Part shown: positions 44,405-52,724 of the stretch, piece after piece | How positions within the stretch are numbered: the stretch's first letter is position 1 | Layout of the letters: every line of letters starts with the position of its first letter | Position numbers and translations under genes: made by a program | The notes under the pieces: model-generated | What the model was told of the DNA's origin: nothing | What the model saw: the letters and a program-made list of their open reading frames with translations, nothing else | Database searches by the model: none | Source of the DNA: Planococcaceae bacterium Storch 2/2-2 | Lineage (GTDB): Bacteria > Bacillota > Bacilli > Bacillales_A > Planococcaceae | Direction: 5' to 3' | Length of the DNA: 64,000 nt | NCBI GenBank assembly: GCA_009740415.1 | Contig: WOYE01000009.1 | Location: forward strand, 930,001-994,000

Positions 44405-44902
44405 GTGAAACCGAAGAAAAAGAAAACGTCCGCAGCCGTTTGGACCCTCGTTCCACTCGTCTTTTTATGGATCATTTTTACACGCGACGGAGGCTGGTAC
44501 GTCGGGACGATCATCACCGCTTACTTTTGGGCATCGATTGCGCTCATTTACTATTTAGCGTGTTGGGTCGTCAGCGTCTTTGCGAAATCGCGCGAAGGAA
44601 AATACGGTTGGAAATTGATCGCCGTCTTTCTTCTCTTTTCAATTCTTACCCCTCTTCTTCCGACAGATTATATGGAAGAACGGATGACGCCGATCAGCGA
44701 GCAGTTGTCAGAACACGACGCGAAAACGATCGTCGAAACGTTTTACGAACGAGAAGATGGAGCGCCGGTCCGAGTGGACGCTGTCGAATTAAAAACGAAG
44801 TCGTACGTCGTCTCCTGGTCGCGTGAAGCGACGAATGAACGAGGAACGGCTAAAGTGTTGAAAGACGGAACGGTCTCTACGATCGAACGGTCGATCGAAT
44901 AA
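44405..44902 (+). CDS. Membrane protein with extracytoplasmic tail, unknown
   Basis: 165 residues from a GTG start (44405) with AAAGG about 10 bases upstream. A Lys-rich N-terminus (MKPKKKKTSAA) precedes three membrane spans (about residues 11-26, 33-58 and 70-87). The last 75 residues (EQLSEHDAKTIVETFYERED onwards) are soluble and beta-rich. Family not recognised. Confidence 0.6.
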   Translation: MKPKKKKTSAAVWTLVPLVFLWIIFTRDGGWYVGTIITAYFWASIALIYYLACWVVSVFAKSREGKYGWKLIAVFLLFSILTPLLPTDYMEERMTPISEQLSEHDAKTIVETFYEREDGAPVRVDAVELKTKSYVVSWSREATNERGTAKVLKDGTVSTIERSIE

Positions 44903-44935
44903 TACGTAGAACGTTTACGTATTCCTCTTTTTTGG
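44901..44935 (+). terminator. Terminator of the 44405-44902 gene
   Basis: AATACGTA and TACGTATT arms around GAACGTT, then CCTCTTTTTT. Confidence 0.7.
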
Positions 44936-44990
44936 AAGCGCTACCATTTTACCGCTTCTTTCGGTATACTACGAAGAAGGAGGGATTCGT

Positions 44991-45887
44991 ATGACCGACC
45001 GCCAAAAAGGATTGCTCGCAGCGCTCGGCTTTGCCGTCACGCTCGGGTTTTCCTTTTTATTTATGAAAATTGCACTCCGGTACGCGACGCCGATCGACTT
45101 GCTCGCGCATCGATTTACAGCGGCGATGCTCGCCGGGCTCGTCTTCGTCATCGTCGGGAAACGGTGGGACATCTTTACGAAAAATCATTTCCGTGCACTC
45201 TTTCCCGTCTCACTCATTTACCCGACTTTATTTTTCTTCTTTCAAGCGCTCGGACTCGACCGCGTCACATCGTCCGAAGCCGGTATTATTAACGCATCGA
45301 TGCCTATTTTCACGCTCGTTCTCGCAAGTTTCATTCTCGGCGAGACGTCCAGCCGTCGCCAAAAAGGATTCATTTTGTTATCCGCGTTCGGAATCGGCTT
45401 CATCTTTGCGATGCAGCTCGACGACTCGTTATCCCCGAGCCTCGTCGGTTCGCTCTTCATGGTCTTGTCGATCGTCTCGAATGCATTGTACAAAGTGCTC
45501 GCTCGACGTTTAACGAAACGATACGACTTATTAACGTTAACGTTCATTACGACGTTGTATACGTTTATTTACTTTAACGGCATCGCGGCCGTGTCACACA
45601 TTCGTTCGAACGACTGGTCGGGCTACGTCGAACCGTTGACGAGCCCCGCTTTCCTCGGAAGTATCGCTTTTTTAGGCATGCTCGCTTCATTCGGCGCCGG
45701 CTTTTTATCGAACTACGCCTTATCGAAAATGAAAGCCGCGACGATGAGTGTCTTTTCGAACGTCTCAACATTGCTCACGATTACACTCGGCATTACGTTA
45801 CTCGGCGAAACGCTCGCTTGGTACCACGTCGTCGGAGGGATGTTCGTCGTTTGCGGTGTGATCGGGACGACCCTTTCGAAACATTAA
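44991..45887 (+). CDS. EamA/DMT-family transporter
   Basis: 298 residues, ribosome site AAGGAGGGATTCG. Ten membrane spans in two EamA repeats; FSFLFMKIALRYATPIDLLAHR at the N-terminus, SEAGIINASMPIFTLVLASF in repeat one and KMKAATMSVFSNVSTLLTIT in repeat two are typical. Exports or imports small metabolites; substrate unknown. Its stop codon overlaps that of the convergent rtcB (45884-45887). Confidence 0.9.
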   Translation: MTDRQKGLLAALGFAVTLGFSFLFMKIALRYATPIDLLAHRFTAAMLAGLVFVIVGKRWDIFTKNHFRALFPVSLIYPTLFFFFQALGLDRVTSSEAGIINASMPIFTLVLASFILGETSSRRQKGFILLSAFGIGFIFAMQLDDSLSPSLVGSLFMVLSIVSNALYKVLARRLTKRYDLLTLTFITTLYTFIYFNGIAAVSHIRSNDWSGYVEPLTSPAFLGSIAFLGMLASFGAGFLSNYALSKMKAATMSVFSNVSTLLTITLGITLLGETLAWYHVVGGMFVVCGVIGTTLSKH

Positions 45888-47092
45888 TCTTTGTACGGAT
45901 CGTATTCGTTCGCACCTGCCATGGCGACACCGATCGGACGTAAAACGTGTTCGATCGCGATCGTCCCTTCATGCGCTCGTAACACGTCGCGCAATGGACG
46001 GTAGACGAACGGACTTTCATCCGGTCCGCCCCCTCGCAATTCCACACCTGCTCGGCGAACCGCCTCTTGCATGAGGCGCTCGGACACTTGACCGCCCGAG
46101 CGCTTTTTCGTCTTCCAATTCATTCGCCCGGCCGCTTCCGTTCGACTCATGAGCCGTCCTGCACCGTGCACTGTACTGTATAGGGCACGCTTCGCTTCAG
46201 GCGTCTCTTTCCCTCGAACGATCACCGAATGATCGGTCATGCTTCCACCGATAAACCCACGTTGGCCAGGTGCTGCCGGTGTTGCTCCTTTTCGCACGAC
46301 GATTCGTTCGTGACCGTCATGTACTTCTTTCCACGCATAGTTATGATGGTTATGCACGAAATCAATCCCTTGCGCACCGATGATCTGACGGACCGTTTCC
46401 AACACGATTTCACGGCCCGCGTACGCATATTTTCCAGCGAGCGTCATCGCTTCCATATACAGTGCACCGATTTCATCATCGAGCGATAATAGCGTCGGAC
46501 GTTGATCCATCGGCTCCCCTTGAACCGGCGCGAAAAAGTGACGACCACGTGCGATGTTTAAAAACCCACTTGCGATCGTATGACCGAACCCACGGCTTCC
46601 GAAATGGTTCGCGATCCAAATGCTTCCCGTCTCATCTTCGACAAATACGTCGACGAAATGATTGCCCGCTCCGACTGTTCCGAGTTGACCGTACGCTTTC
46701 CGCTTCAATTCGTCGTGAACGTCGTCGCCGAACGCACGAAGCGCCGCCCACTCCGGCTCTTCAAAAACAGCATGATCGATCGGATCGTTCGTCTTCCGAC
46801 CGATACCGAATGAAATGTGCGATGCGATGTCGTCCATAATCGCTCCGATCGACGGCGCAACGTCTTCTTCCATCGCATCGAGTTTCATCGCAAAGTTGCC
46901 GCACGCGATGTCGTATCCGACACCCGATGGCGACACTTCTCCATCGTATGCGATCACACCTCCGACCGGTTGACTATATCCGTAATGACCGTCCGCACAA
47001 AGAACACCACCTGTCACTTGCCCGACCGACAAACAACGATGCCATTGGCGAATCGTCGCCTCATCGTGTTCTCCAAATACAATCGACTGCAT
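45884..47092 (-). CDS. rtcB: RtcB-type RNA ligase
   Basis: 402 residues, ribosome site AAAGGGGGAG. Metal-site residues are visible: DGHYGYSQPVGGV, the Cys in GYDIACGN, GAGNHFVDVF, NHFGSRGFGH and HNHHNYA; the guanylylated histidine is expected in STVHGAGRLMSR. RtcB joins RNA 2',3'-cyclic phosphate or 3'-phosphate ends to 5'-OH ends using GTP and manganese. No archease, RtcA or RtcR neighbour. Bacterial RtcB is linked to RNA repair. Confidence 0.92.
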   Translation of the reverse strand: MQSIVFGEHDEATIRQWHRCLSVGQVTGGVLCADGHYGYSQPVGGVIAYDGEVSPSGVGYDIACGNFAMKLDAMEEDVAPSIGAIMDDIASHISFGIGRKTNDPIDHAVFEEPEWAALRAFGDDVHDELKRKAYGQLGTVGAGNHFVDVFVEDETGSIWIANHFGSRGFGHTIASGFLNIARGRHFFAPVQGEPMDQRPTLLSLDDEIGALYMEAMTLAGKYAYAGREIVLETVRQIIGAQGIDFVHNHHNYAWKEVHDGHERIVVRKGATPAAPGQRGFIGGSMTDHSVIVRGKETPEAKRALYSTVHGAGRLMSRTEAAGRMNWKTKKRSGGQVSERLMQEAVRRAGVELRGGGPDESPFVYRPLRDVLRAHEGTIAIEHVLRPIGVAMAGANEYDPYKD

Positions 47093-47156
47093 GTCACTCC
47101 CCCTTTTTCATGAGTATACGAAATCTTACGGCAGACCGCACGCGAAAGGACGAATT

Positions 47157-47224
47157 ACGCCTTGCCTGCACATCCGAAGGAATTGTACGAAAACCCGAAC
47201 CGATATGATAGAGCTATAAAAAAA
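47157..47224. repeat. Interspersed repeat, copy R2
   Basis: Read on the plus strand it starts ACGCCTTGCCTGCACATCCG, continues AAGGAATTGTACGAAAACCC, and ends at the A-run of the DsrE-gene terminator. Copies: R1 25258, R3 47772, R4 54829. Confidence 0.75.
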
Positions 47225-47251
47225 GTGTACGAGCTATAGTCGCTCGCACAC
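47218..47251 (-). terminator. Terminator of the DsrE-family gene
   Basis: GTGTGCGAGC and GCTCGTACAC arms, then seven T residues on the minus strand. Confidence 0.88.
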
Positions 47252-47261
47252 TGTCCATTCA

Positions 47262-47633
47262 TTAGTTTAATTGGAGAGAACGTTTTGAATTCATGACGGC
47301 ATCGACGACGTAATCAGCTGAAACAATTTCTGCTTCTTCGACTAAATCTTCTTCTTTCACGCCGTTATGTTCCATACAGTTTCCACACACTTTTAACGTG
47401 CCACCTGCTTCTAAGAAAGCCGGTAACAATTCAGCCATCGGTTTGAACGGTGCACCGATATCGATCGTTTCCGCATACCCTTTTTTCGCTAAGTGAACGC
47501 CGTCTGATAATAAGATCAATTCGGTCTTATATCCTTTTTGCGCACCTTTCATGCCCATCGTAAATGCGATCGTTACGTTGTTGCTGTCGCGCTCATGTGC
47601 TGTCAATGTTAATAAAAACTCTGGATATTCCAT
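47262..47633 (-). CDS. DsrE-family sulfur carrier-like protein
   Basis: 123 residues, ribosome site GAGGAGGAAATGAT. The DsrE/DsrF fold is shown by NNVTIAFTMGMKGAQKGYKT and ELILLSDGVHLAKKGYAETI; a cysteine pair in KVCGNCMEHNGV (near residue 88-91) sits where DsrE-like proteins hold a reactive Cys. It may carry persulfide sulfur. The CsoR/CstR-like dyad over its transcription start supports a response to reactive sulfur or metal. Confidence 0.85.
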   Translation of the reverse strand: MEYPEFLLTLTAHERDSNNVTIAFTMGMKGAQKGYKTELILLSDGVHLAKKGYAETIDIGAPFKPMAELLPAFLEAGGTLKVCGNCMEHNGVKEEDLVEEAEIVSADYVVDAVMNSKRSLQLN

Positions 47634-47654
47634 ATCATTTCCTCCTCGTTTTAA

Positions 47655-47679
47655 ATACCCTTACTGGTATCAACATACC
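47655..47679. promoter_or_regulatory. CsoR/CstR-like operator upstream of the DsrE gene
   Basis: ATACC...GGTAT dyad (47655-47670, ATACCCTTACTGGTAT) overlapping a second one (GGTATCAACATACC, 47666-47679). CsoR-family operators in Bacillota have this ATACCC/GGGTAT form. It sits on the -10 and transcription start. No CsoR or CstR gene is in the window. Confidence 0.55.
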
Positions 47680-47700
47680 ACGTCTTTTTGCGACAAACAA
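47672..47700 (-). promoter_or_regulatory. Promoter of the DsrE gene
   Basis: Minus strand -35 TTGTTT (47695-47700), 17 bases, -10 TATGTT (47672-47677), with TGG before the -10. Confidence 0.6.
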
Positions 47701-47771
47701 TTACATTGCTCACGAAACCGTTCCCTTTTTTCAAAAAAAGAAACCGGCGAAACGAACGAGACGCATCGCTC

Positions 47772-47836
47772 ACGCCTTACCTTCCAATCCGAAGGGATTG
47801 TACGAAAAGCCGAACATATGTTATAGAACTAAAAAA
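47772..47836. repeat. Interspersed repeat, copy R3
   Basis: ACGCCTTACCTTCCAATCCG then AAGGGATTGTACGAAAAGCC, ending at the A-run of the pssA terminator. Lies upstream of the DsrE promoter. Confidence 0.75.
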
Positions 47837-47873
47837 CCTAGTTGCGATTTACTCGACGTAAATCGTAACTAGG
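47830..47873 (-). terminator. Terminator of pssA
   Basis: CCTAGTT-CGATTTAC and GTAAATCG-AACTAGG arms with one mismatch, then six T residues on the minus strand. Confidence 0.9.
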
Positions 47874-47909
47874 TGATGTTCAAACTTTCTTTCATCTGTC
47901 GTACAAATG

Positions 47910-48452
47910 TTACACTTTAGCAATTTTAAAGTGACTGACCATGAAGTACGCGAGGACGAGCAACCAAATCGCAAGACCTGCTGCTGAAATGTACGGAATG
48001 ATGAAGTAGCTTAAAACGGCGATGACACCGGCTGCTGTAATCGGTAAACCGACGAACGCACCGTCAAATTCCGTGACGTTGTACCGTGCGAGGCGGATCG
48101 CTCCTGCGACGACGAATAAAACAGTTGCCGTAATACCGAGCATCGGAACGTCGACTAACACCGCTTGGTACAAAAGTAAAGCGGGCGCGACACCGAATGA
48201 AACGAGATCACTTAATGAATCCAATTCCTTCCCGAAATCGCTCGCCGCATCGTACTTTCGTGCAGCGATGCCGTCAAAACGGTCAAATAAAGCAGCGACG
48301 ACGAGTAAAACGATCGCAATGTGGAACCATTCGTTCATAATGGCGATGAGCGCAAGCACGCTCGAGCTCAAGTTGCAAAGCGTCAATAGATTTGCTAGTT
48401 GTGCTTGCCACCAACGATGTTCCTCTTCTTCTCTTCTTTTCAATAAAAACAT
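47910..48452 (-). CDS. pssA: CDP-diacylglycerol-serine O-phosphatidyltransferase
   Basis: 180 residues from MFLLKRREEEEHRW; AAAGGAG lies 8 bases before this ATG. The CDP-alcohol phosphotransferase motif DG-x2-AR-x8-G-x3-D-x3-D is present as DGIAARKYDAASDFGKELDS followed by LSD. About six membrane spans. Makes phosphatidylserine, the first step to phosphatidylethanolamine; no psd gene is adjacent. A related specificity within the family is possible. Confidence 0.88.
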   Translation of the reverse strand: MFLLKRREEEEHRWWQAQLANLLTLCNLSSSVLALIAIMNEWFHIAIVLLVVAALFDRFDGIAARKYDAASDFGKELDSLSDLVSFGVAPALLLYQAVLVDVPMLGITATVLFVVAGAIRLARYNVTEFDGAFVGLPITAAGVIAVLSYFIIPYISAAGLAIWLLVLAYFMVSHFKIAKV

Positions 48453-48588
48453 GAGCAAGACTCCTTTAATCGGGATATGACTTAGTTATTGTACGTACGA
48501 CCTTTGGAAAAAGTTTCGATTTTCAACTTTTTTAACTTTGTTAGCATATCATATTCGTTCCGTGAAGCCTACTCGTCTTTCCATCTTT

Positions 48589-49341
48589 TTATTTTTTCAT
48601 GAAAAAAGGACGCCCGACCCATTCAACGAATCGTGGCATGACCGCATACCATTTACTCGTGACCCCCATGACGCGCGGCATGTTCACTTCGCGCACGGGA
48701 CGTTCGATGAGGCGGACCGTTCGCTTCGCTACTTCTTCCGGTCGAAGCAACCACGTACCGACCGACGCTTTGTACGCGCCCGTCTCGTCCGCTCGGTCGA
48801 TAAACGGCGTGTCGATCGGTCCAGGATGGACGACAGAAACGTCGATGCCGTACGGAGCGACTTCCATCCGGAGCGCATTCGTATAACCGATGAGCGCATG
48901 TTTCGTCGCCGCATAAACCGATGCTTTCGGCGTCGCGACTTTTCCCGCTTGACTACCGATCCAAATGAAATGACCGCTTTTTCGTTCCTTCCATTTCGGT
49001 AAGAGACGAGCTGTCCATTTCATCGGCGCTTCGATATTCGTCGCACACATTCGTTCAATTTCTTCAAATGATAGCTCATCGGCCGCTTTGAACGACCCGA
49101 CGCCTGCACTGAATAAGACGACGTCGACCGAAGCGTATCGATCCACCACTTCTTCTAAATCGGTGTCGCACGTGACGTCCGCTCGGTGCGTCATTACCCC
49201 GTACGCTTCGAGTGCGCGCAAACGGCTTTCGTTTCGTCCGACGGCTATGACGTCATACGATCGCTCTTTTAATTGGCGGACGAGCGACAATCCGACACCG
49301 CTCGTCGCCCCGATGACGAGTACTCGTTTTCTTCGTTTCAT
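48589..49341 (-). CDS. Short-chain dehydrogenase (YqjQ-like)
   Basis: 250 residues, ribosome site GGGAGGAGTTCG. The Rossmann cofactor loop GATSGVGLSLVRQL is near residue 12, VLFSAGVGSFKAADELS holds the NAG-like position, and the catalytic triad is Ser in WIGSQAGKV with YAATKHALIGYTNAL. Substrate unknown. In B. subtilis yqjQ is also near proI (yqjO) and rnz. Confidence 0.88.
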   Translation of the reverse strand: MKRRKRVLVIGATSGVGLSLVRQLKERSYDVIAVGRNESRLRALEAYGVMTHRADVTCDTDLEEVVDRYASVDVVLFSAGVGSFKAADELSFEEIERMCATNIEAPMKWTARLLPKWKERKSGHFIWIGSQAGKVATPKASVYAATKHALIGYTNALRMEVAPYGIDVSVVHPGPIDTPFIDRADETGAYKASVGTWLLRPEEVAKRTVRLIERPVREVNMPRVMGVTSKWYAVMPRFVEWVGRPFFMKK

Positions 49342-49430
49342 ACGAACTCCTCCCTTTCTCTTTCATTATACGTTACAAGTGAACGAAAATACGGTACACT
49401 TACGTTAAATCATGGAAAGGATTTGATCAT

Positions 49431-50243
49431 ATGACGACATTCGTATCCCTCGGAATCGGTTCGATGGCAGAGGCGATTATAGCAGGCATTGTGAAGCGTG
49501 GAACGATCGCTCCAGAGAACATCGCGGTGACGAACCGTTCGAACGAAGAGCGACTCGCGCGCATTACGTCGACGTACGGCGTTCGTTCGTTAAAAGATGA
49601 CCCGGCCGAGCTCGAACGAGCAGACCTCGTCTTATTTGCGATGAAACCGAACGACATCGATACGGCGCTCGAAGGGTGGGCCCGTCAAATTTCAAAAGAG
49701 GCAGTTATCATTTCAGTACTCGCAGGTGTTCCGAACGACGTGTTCGAACGCGCATTTCCTGAAAACCCGATCGCACGTATTATGCCGAATACGTCAGCGA
49801 TGGTCGGTGAAAGTGCGACCGGCATTTCGTGGAACGGAAAAGAAACGCCTGAACAGCGCGACATCGTTCATTCGATGTTAGAAGCGATCGGCACGTACGT
49901 CGAAGTGACCGAAGAACAGCTGCACAACGTTACTTCGTTATCAGGAAGCGGACCGGCATTTTTCTATTACTTCGTCGAAGCGCTCGAACGCGCAAACGTC
50001 AATAAAGGAATGTCTCCTGAAGTCGCGCGACAACTCGCCGTGCAAACGATTAAAGGAGCGGCACTCATGCTCGAAGCGACCGGCGAAGAGCCGGCGACAC
50101 TCCGTGAAAACGTCACGAGCCCAGGCGGAACGACAGCAGAAGGTCTCCGTGCTTTGAAAGAAGGCGGCCTGGAAGAAGCGGTAGAAGCGTGCGTCGAAGC
50201 GACGTACCGCCGATCCGTTGAACTCGGACAACGAAACGATTAA
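49431..50243 (+). CDS. proI: Pyrroline-5-carboxylate reductase
   Basis: 270 residues, ribosome site GAAAGGATTTG. Rossmann motif LGIGSMAEAIIAGIV at residues 7-21, then VTNRSNEERL, LFAMKPNDI, RIMPNTSAMVGESATG and the C-terminal signature ENVTSPGGTTAEGLRALKEG. It reduces pyrroline-5-carboxylate to proline. The choice of proI over proC/proG follows the rnz neighbourhood (yqjO). Confidence 0.94.
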   Translation: MTTFVSLGIGSMAEAIIAGIVKRGTIAPENIAVTNRSNEERLARITSTYGVRSLKDDPAELERADLVLFAMKPNDIDTALEGWARQISKEAVIISVLAGVPNDVFERAFPENPIARIMPNTSAMVGESATGISWNGKETPEQRDIVHSMLEAIGTYVEVTEEQLHNVTSLSGSGPAFFYYFVEALERANVNKGMSPEVARQLAVQTIKGAALMLEATGEEPATLRENVTSPGGTTAEGLRALKEGGLEEAVEACVEATYRRSVELGQRND

Positions 50244-50264
50244 AAGAAGGAAGAAGGATTACAA

Positions 50265-50531
50265 ATGAACGACACATTTTCATCGATTCACCGCGCACTA
50301 TTCGACTACTTAGAAGGCGAAAGCGATCGCTCCGTATTCGATCCTGCGATTCAAGCGATCGCAAAAGCGCACAACGTAACGACGTACGAAGTGTACGCAC
50401 AACTCGCTCAATTGGCAGCGGACGATTATTTGGAAGAAGTCTTTTTCATCGACAACATTCCGTACTCGCTCCTCACGACGAGCGTGACGGAAAAAGGAAA
50501 AGCGTACAGCGACTCGCTACGCAACGACTAA
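50265..50531 (+). CDS. Small uncharacterised soluble protein
   Basis: 88 residues starting 21 bases after proI, with GAAGGAAGAAGG as ribosome site. Mostly helical with KAHNVTTYEVYAQLAQLAAD, then a beta-hairpin-like end (FFIDNIPYSLLTTSVTEKG). The shape suggests a winged-helix-like mini domain, but no family was recognised. Co-transcribed with proI and ended by a terminator. Confidence 0.6.
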   Translation: MNDTFSSIHRALFDYLEGESDRSVFDPAIQAIAKAHNVTTYEVYAQLAQLAADDYLEEVFFIDNIPYSLLTTSVTEKGKAYSDSLRND

Positions 50532-50569
50532 AAAGCTAGGAAGCTCCTCGTGAGCTCCTAGCTTTTTTC
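50529..50569. terminator. Bidirectional terminator
   Basis: AAAAGCTAGGAAGCTC and GAGCTCCTAGCTTTT with one mismatch, A-run and T-run on either side. Confidence 0.9.
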
Positions 50570-50571
50570 GT

Positions 50572-51537
50572 TCAATGCGACTCATACGAACGGTGAAACT
50601 GAATGTCCGGCTCGTCGCCTTCTAACGTTACCGTCGTTCCGTCAAATACGACGTACGTCGATGGGAATACGTCACGCCCTTGTTGCACGAACGTCGGAAT
50701 GTCGTCGACGTTAAACCGCGCACTAATATGTGTCGCAAGCAACAGACCGACATTCGCTTCGCGCGCGACCGTCGCTGCTTGACGTATCGTCGAATGACCG
50801 TAATCGGCGGCGATCATTTCCGTCGCATCGTCGAACGTCGCTTCGTGGACGAGCACGTCCGCATCGCGCGCCAGTTCGACCGACGCTTCCGTCTGTCGCG
50901 TATCGCCAAGCACCGTCACCGTCCATCCTTTTTGAGCAGGACCGGTCACCGCTTCACTGCGCACGACTGTCCCATCTTCCAACGTAACGTCGTGCCCTTC
51001 TTTCAACTGTCTGAAAAGCGGACCTTTCGGAACACCTTGTGCGATCGCTCGCTCGACGTCCAATTTACCGAGGCGTAGTTTTTCTTCAAAACGGTAGCCG
51101 TAACTATCGATGACGTGCGCTAACTTTTTCGTCGAAATGATGAACCGGTCCGTTTCGCAAACGATCCCGTCGCCTTCCACTTCATGGATCCGTAACGGGT
51201 ACGTCAAATGCGTCTTCGTCAATTGAAACGTCGTTTCGATCCAATCTTTAATGCCGGCCGGTCCGTACAAATCGAGCGGTTCATCGCCTCCTAAAAAGGA
51301 ACGAGAACTTAAAAAGCCAGGTAAGCCGAATAGATGATCGCCGTGCAAATGCGTAATGAACACTTTATTTAATTTTGACGGTTTCACCGACGTATGGAGC
51401 AATTGATGTTGAGTCGCTTCTCCACAGTCGACCATCCAATACCCGTCACCTTCCGCTCGAGCGTTCACGATGACGGACGACGTATTCCGTTGTTTCGACG
51501 GCATTCCCGCCCCTGTTCCTAAAAATAACAATTCCAC
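50572..51537 (-). CDS. rnz: Ribonuclease Z
   Basis: 321 residues from a GTG start with AGAAGG 8 bases upstream. Metal motif ITHLHGDHLFGLPGFLSSRS near residue 60, further ligands in VLGDTRQTE and ATHISARF; beta-lactamase fold LFLGTGAGMPSKQRNTSS at the N-terminus. It cuts the 3' trailer of tRNA precursors. Follows the polY gene by one base. Confidence 0.95.
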   Translation of the reverse strand: MELLFLGTGAGMPSKQRNTSSVIVNARAEGDGYWMVDCGEATQHQLLHTSVKPSKLNKVFITHLHGDHLFGLPGFLSSRSFLGGDEPLDLYGPAGIKDWIETTFQLTKTHLTYPLRIHEVEGDGIVCETDRFIISTKKLAHVIDSYGYRFEEKLRLGKLDVERAIAQGVPKGPLFRQLKEGHDVTLEDGTVVRSEAVTGPAQKGWTVTVLGDTRQTEASVELARDADVLVHEATFDDATEMIAADYGHSTIRQAATVAREANVGLLLATHISARFNVDDIPTFVQQGRDVFPSTYVVFDGTTVTLEGDEPDIQFHRSYESH

Positions 51538-51538
51538 C

Positions 51539-52705
51539 TTACGAACCTTCTTCCTTTAACGCACGACGTTGCGCGCGCTTTCTTTTCGCTTCTTCTTCTT
51601 TCGCATACCGTTCATACGTCGAAAATGTCAACTGCTCGACCGCTTCCTCTTTCAACACGAGCTCGCTCACTGTTACTCCGAGCAACCGGACCGGTTCCGT
51701 CGTCCACGATTCGTCAAAGAGTGCGACGGAACGTTCGTACAACGTGTCACGGTCCCCGATCGGTTGAGCGAGCGTTTCACTTTTCGTCGTTTGCGTCCGA
51801 TCCGCATAACGGATTTGAACGGTCACGGTATAGCCGACTCGCCCGAGCGTGCGTAGCCGTTTCGATACGTTTTCAACGAGGCGCTCCAACGTTTGAAGCA
51901 ACCGCATCCGGTCATCAATCGGACTCCAACTCGTCGTCGACGAACCGACACTTTTCCGATCCTCGGCCGCTTCCGGATCGACGACGTTCGAATCGTTTCC
52001 GTTCGCACGCGCATGCAACTTCGCGCCGACACGGCCTAATGAAGCGACGAGCACTCGTTCATCAAACGTCGCCAACTGACCGATCGTTTCAATGCCGAGT
52101 GCTCGTAATTTCCGTTCTGTACTTTTTCCGACGCCGTACATCTCGATGACCGGCCAAGGCCATAACACCGACTCGACGTCACGCTTTCGTAAAATCGTAA
52201 TGCCGAGCGGTTTTTTTAAATCCGATGCTGTTTTCGCTAAAAAACGGTTCGGTGCAATGCCGATCGAACACGGTAAATCGAGCGTATCGAGCAGTGCCTG
52301 CTGCATCCGTTCAGCGATGAGAACGGCTTCATGCAGTCCGCCAATTTCTGTAATGTCGACGTACGCCTCATCGATCGACACCGGTTCGACGAGCGGGGTA
52401 AACGAGCGTAACACGTCAAAAAACTGACGCGATACGCTTCGATAAATGTCATGCCGCGACCGGACGACGATGAGATCACGCGCTTTTTTCCTCGCCTCTC
52501 CGACGAGCATCGTCGTATAAATGCCTCGCGCTCGCGCTTCGTACGAACACGTCACGATGACACTTTTCGGTGAAGACGGATCTTTCGCTACGGCGAGCGG
52601 TTTTCCTTTCCATGCGGGGTGAAGCGACTGTTCAACAGAAGCGAAAAAACTGTTCAAATCGACATGTAAAATGACTCGGACCGACGACTTCATTCCTTCC
52701 GCCAC
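51539..52705 (-). CDS. dinB: DNA polymerase IV (Y family)
   Basis: 388 residues from a GTG at 52705, which has AGAGGTGAA upstream; the ATG four codons later has the GGAAGGA touching it, and the long frame before 52705 is Lys/Arg/Glu-rich with no family match. Catalytic acids are in LHVDLNSFFASVEQ and SIDEAYVDIT; the palm, thumb (GVGKSTERKLRALGIETIG) and little-finger domains follow. Error-prone bypass polymerase. The C-terminus is very basic (KRKRAQRRALKEE). Confidence 0.93.
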   Translation of the reverse strand: MAEGMKSSVRVILHVDLNSFFASVEQSLHPAWKGKPLAVAKDPSSPKSVIVTCSYEARARGIYTTMLVGEARKKARDLIVVRSRHDIYRSVSRQFFDVLRSFTPLVEPVSIDEAYVDITEIGGLHEAVLIAERMQQALLDTLDLPCSIGIAPNRFLAKTASDLKKPLGITILRKRDVESVLWPWPVIEMYGVGKSTERKLRALGIETIGQLATFDERVLVASLGRVGAKLHARANGNDSNVVDPEAAEDRKSVGSSTTSWSPIDDRMRLLQTLERLVENVSKRLRTLGRVGYTVTVQIRYADRTQTTKSETLAQPIGDRDTLYERSVALFDESWTTEPVRLLGVTVSELVLKEEAVEQLTFSTYERYAKEEEAKRKRAQRRALKEEGS

Positions 52706-52724
52706 TCGTTCGTTCACCTCTACT

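Noticed and set aside
47157-47836. Repeat copies R2 and R3 as a riboswitch or T-box
   Set aside because: No conserved stem pairing or known core motif is evident, they lie upstream of the recognisable promoters rather than in leaders, and the downstream genes are unrelated.
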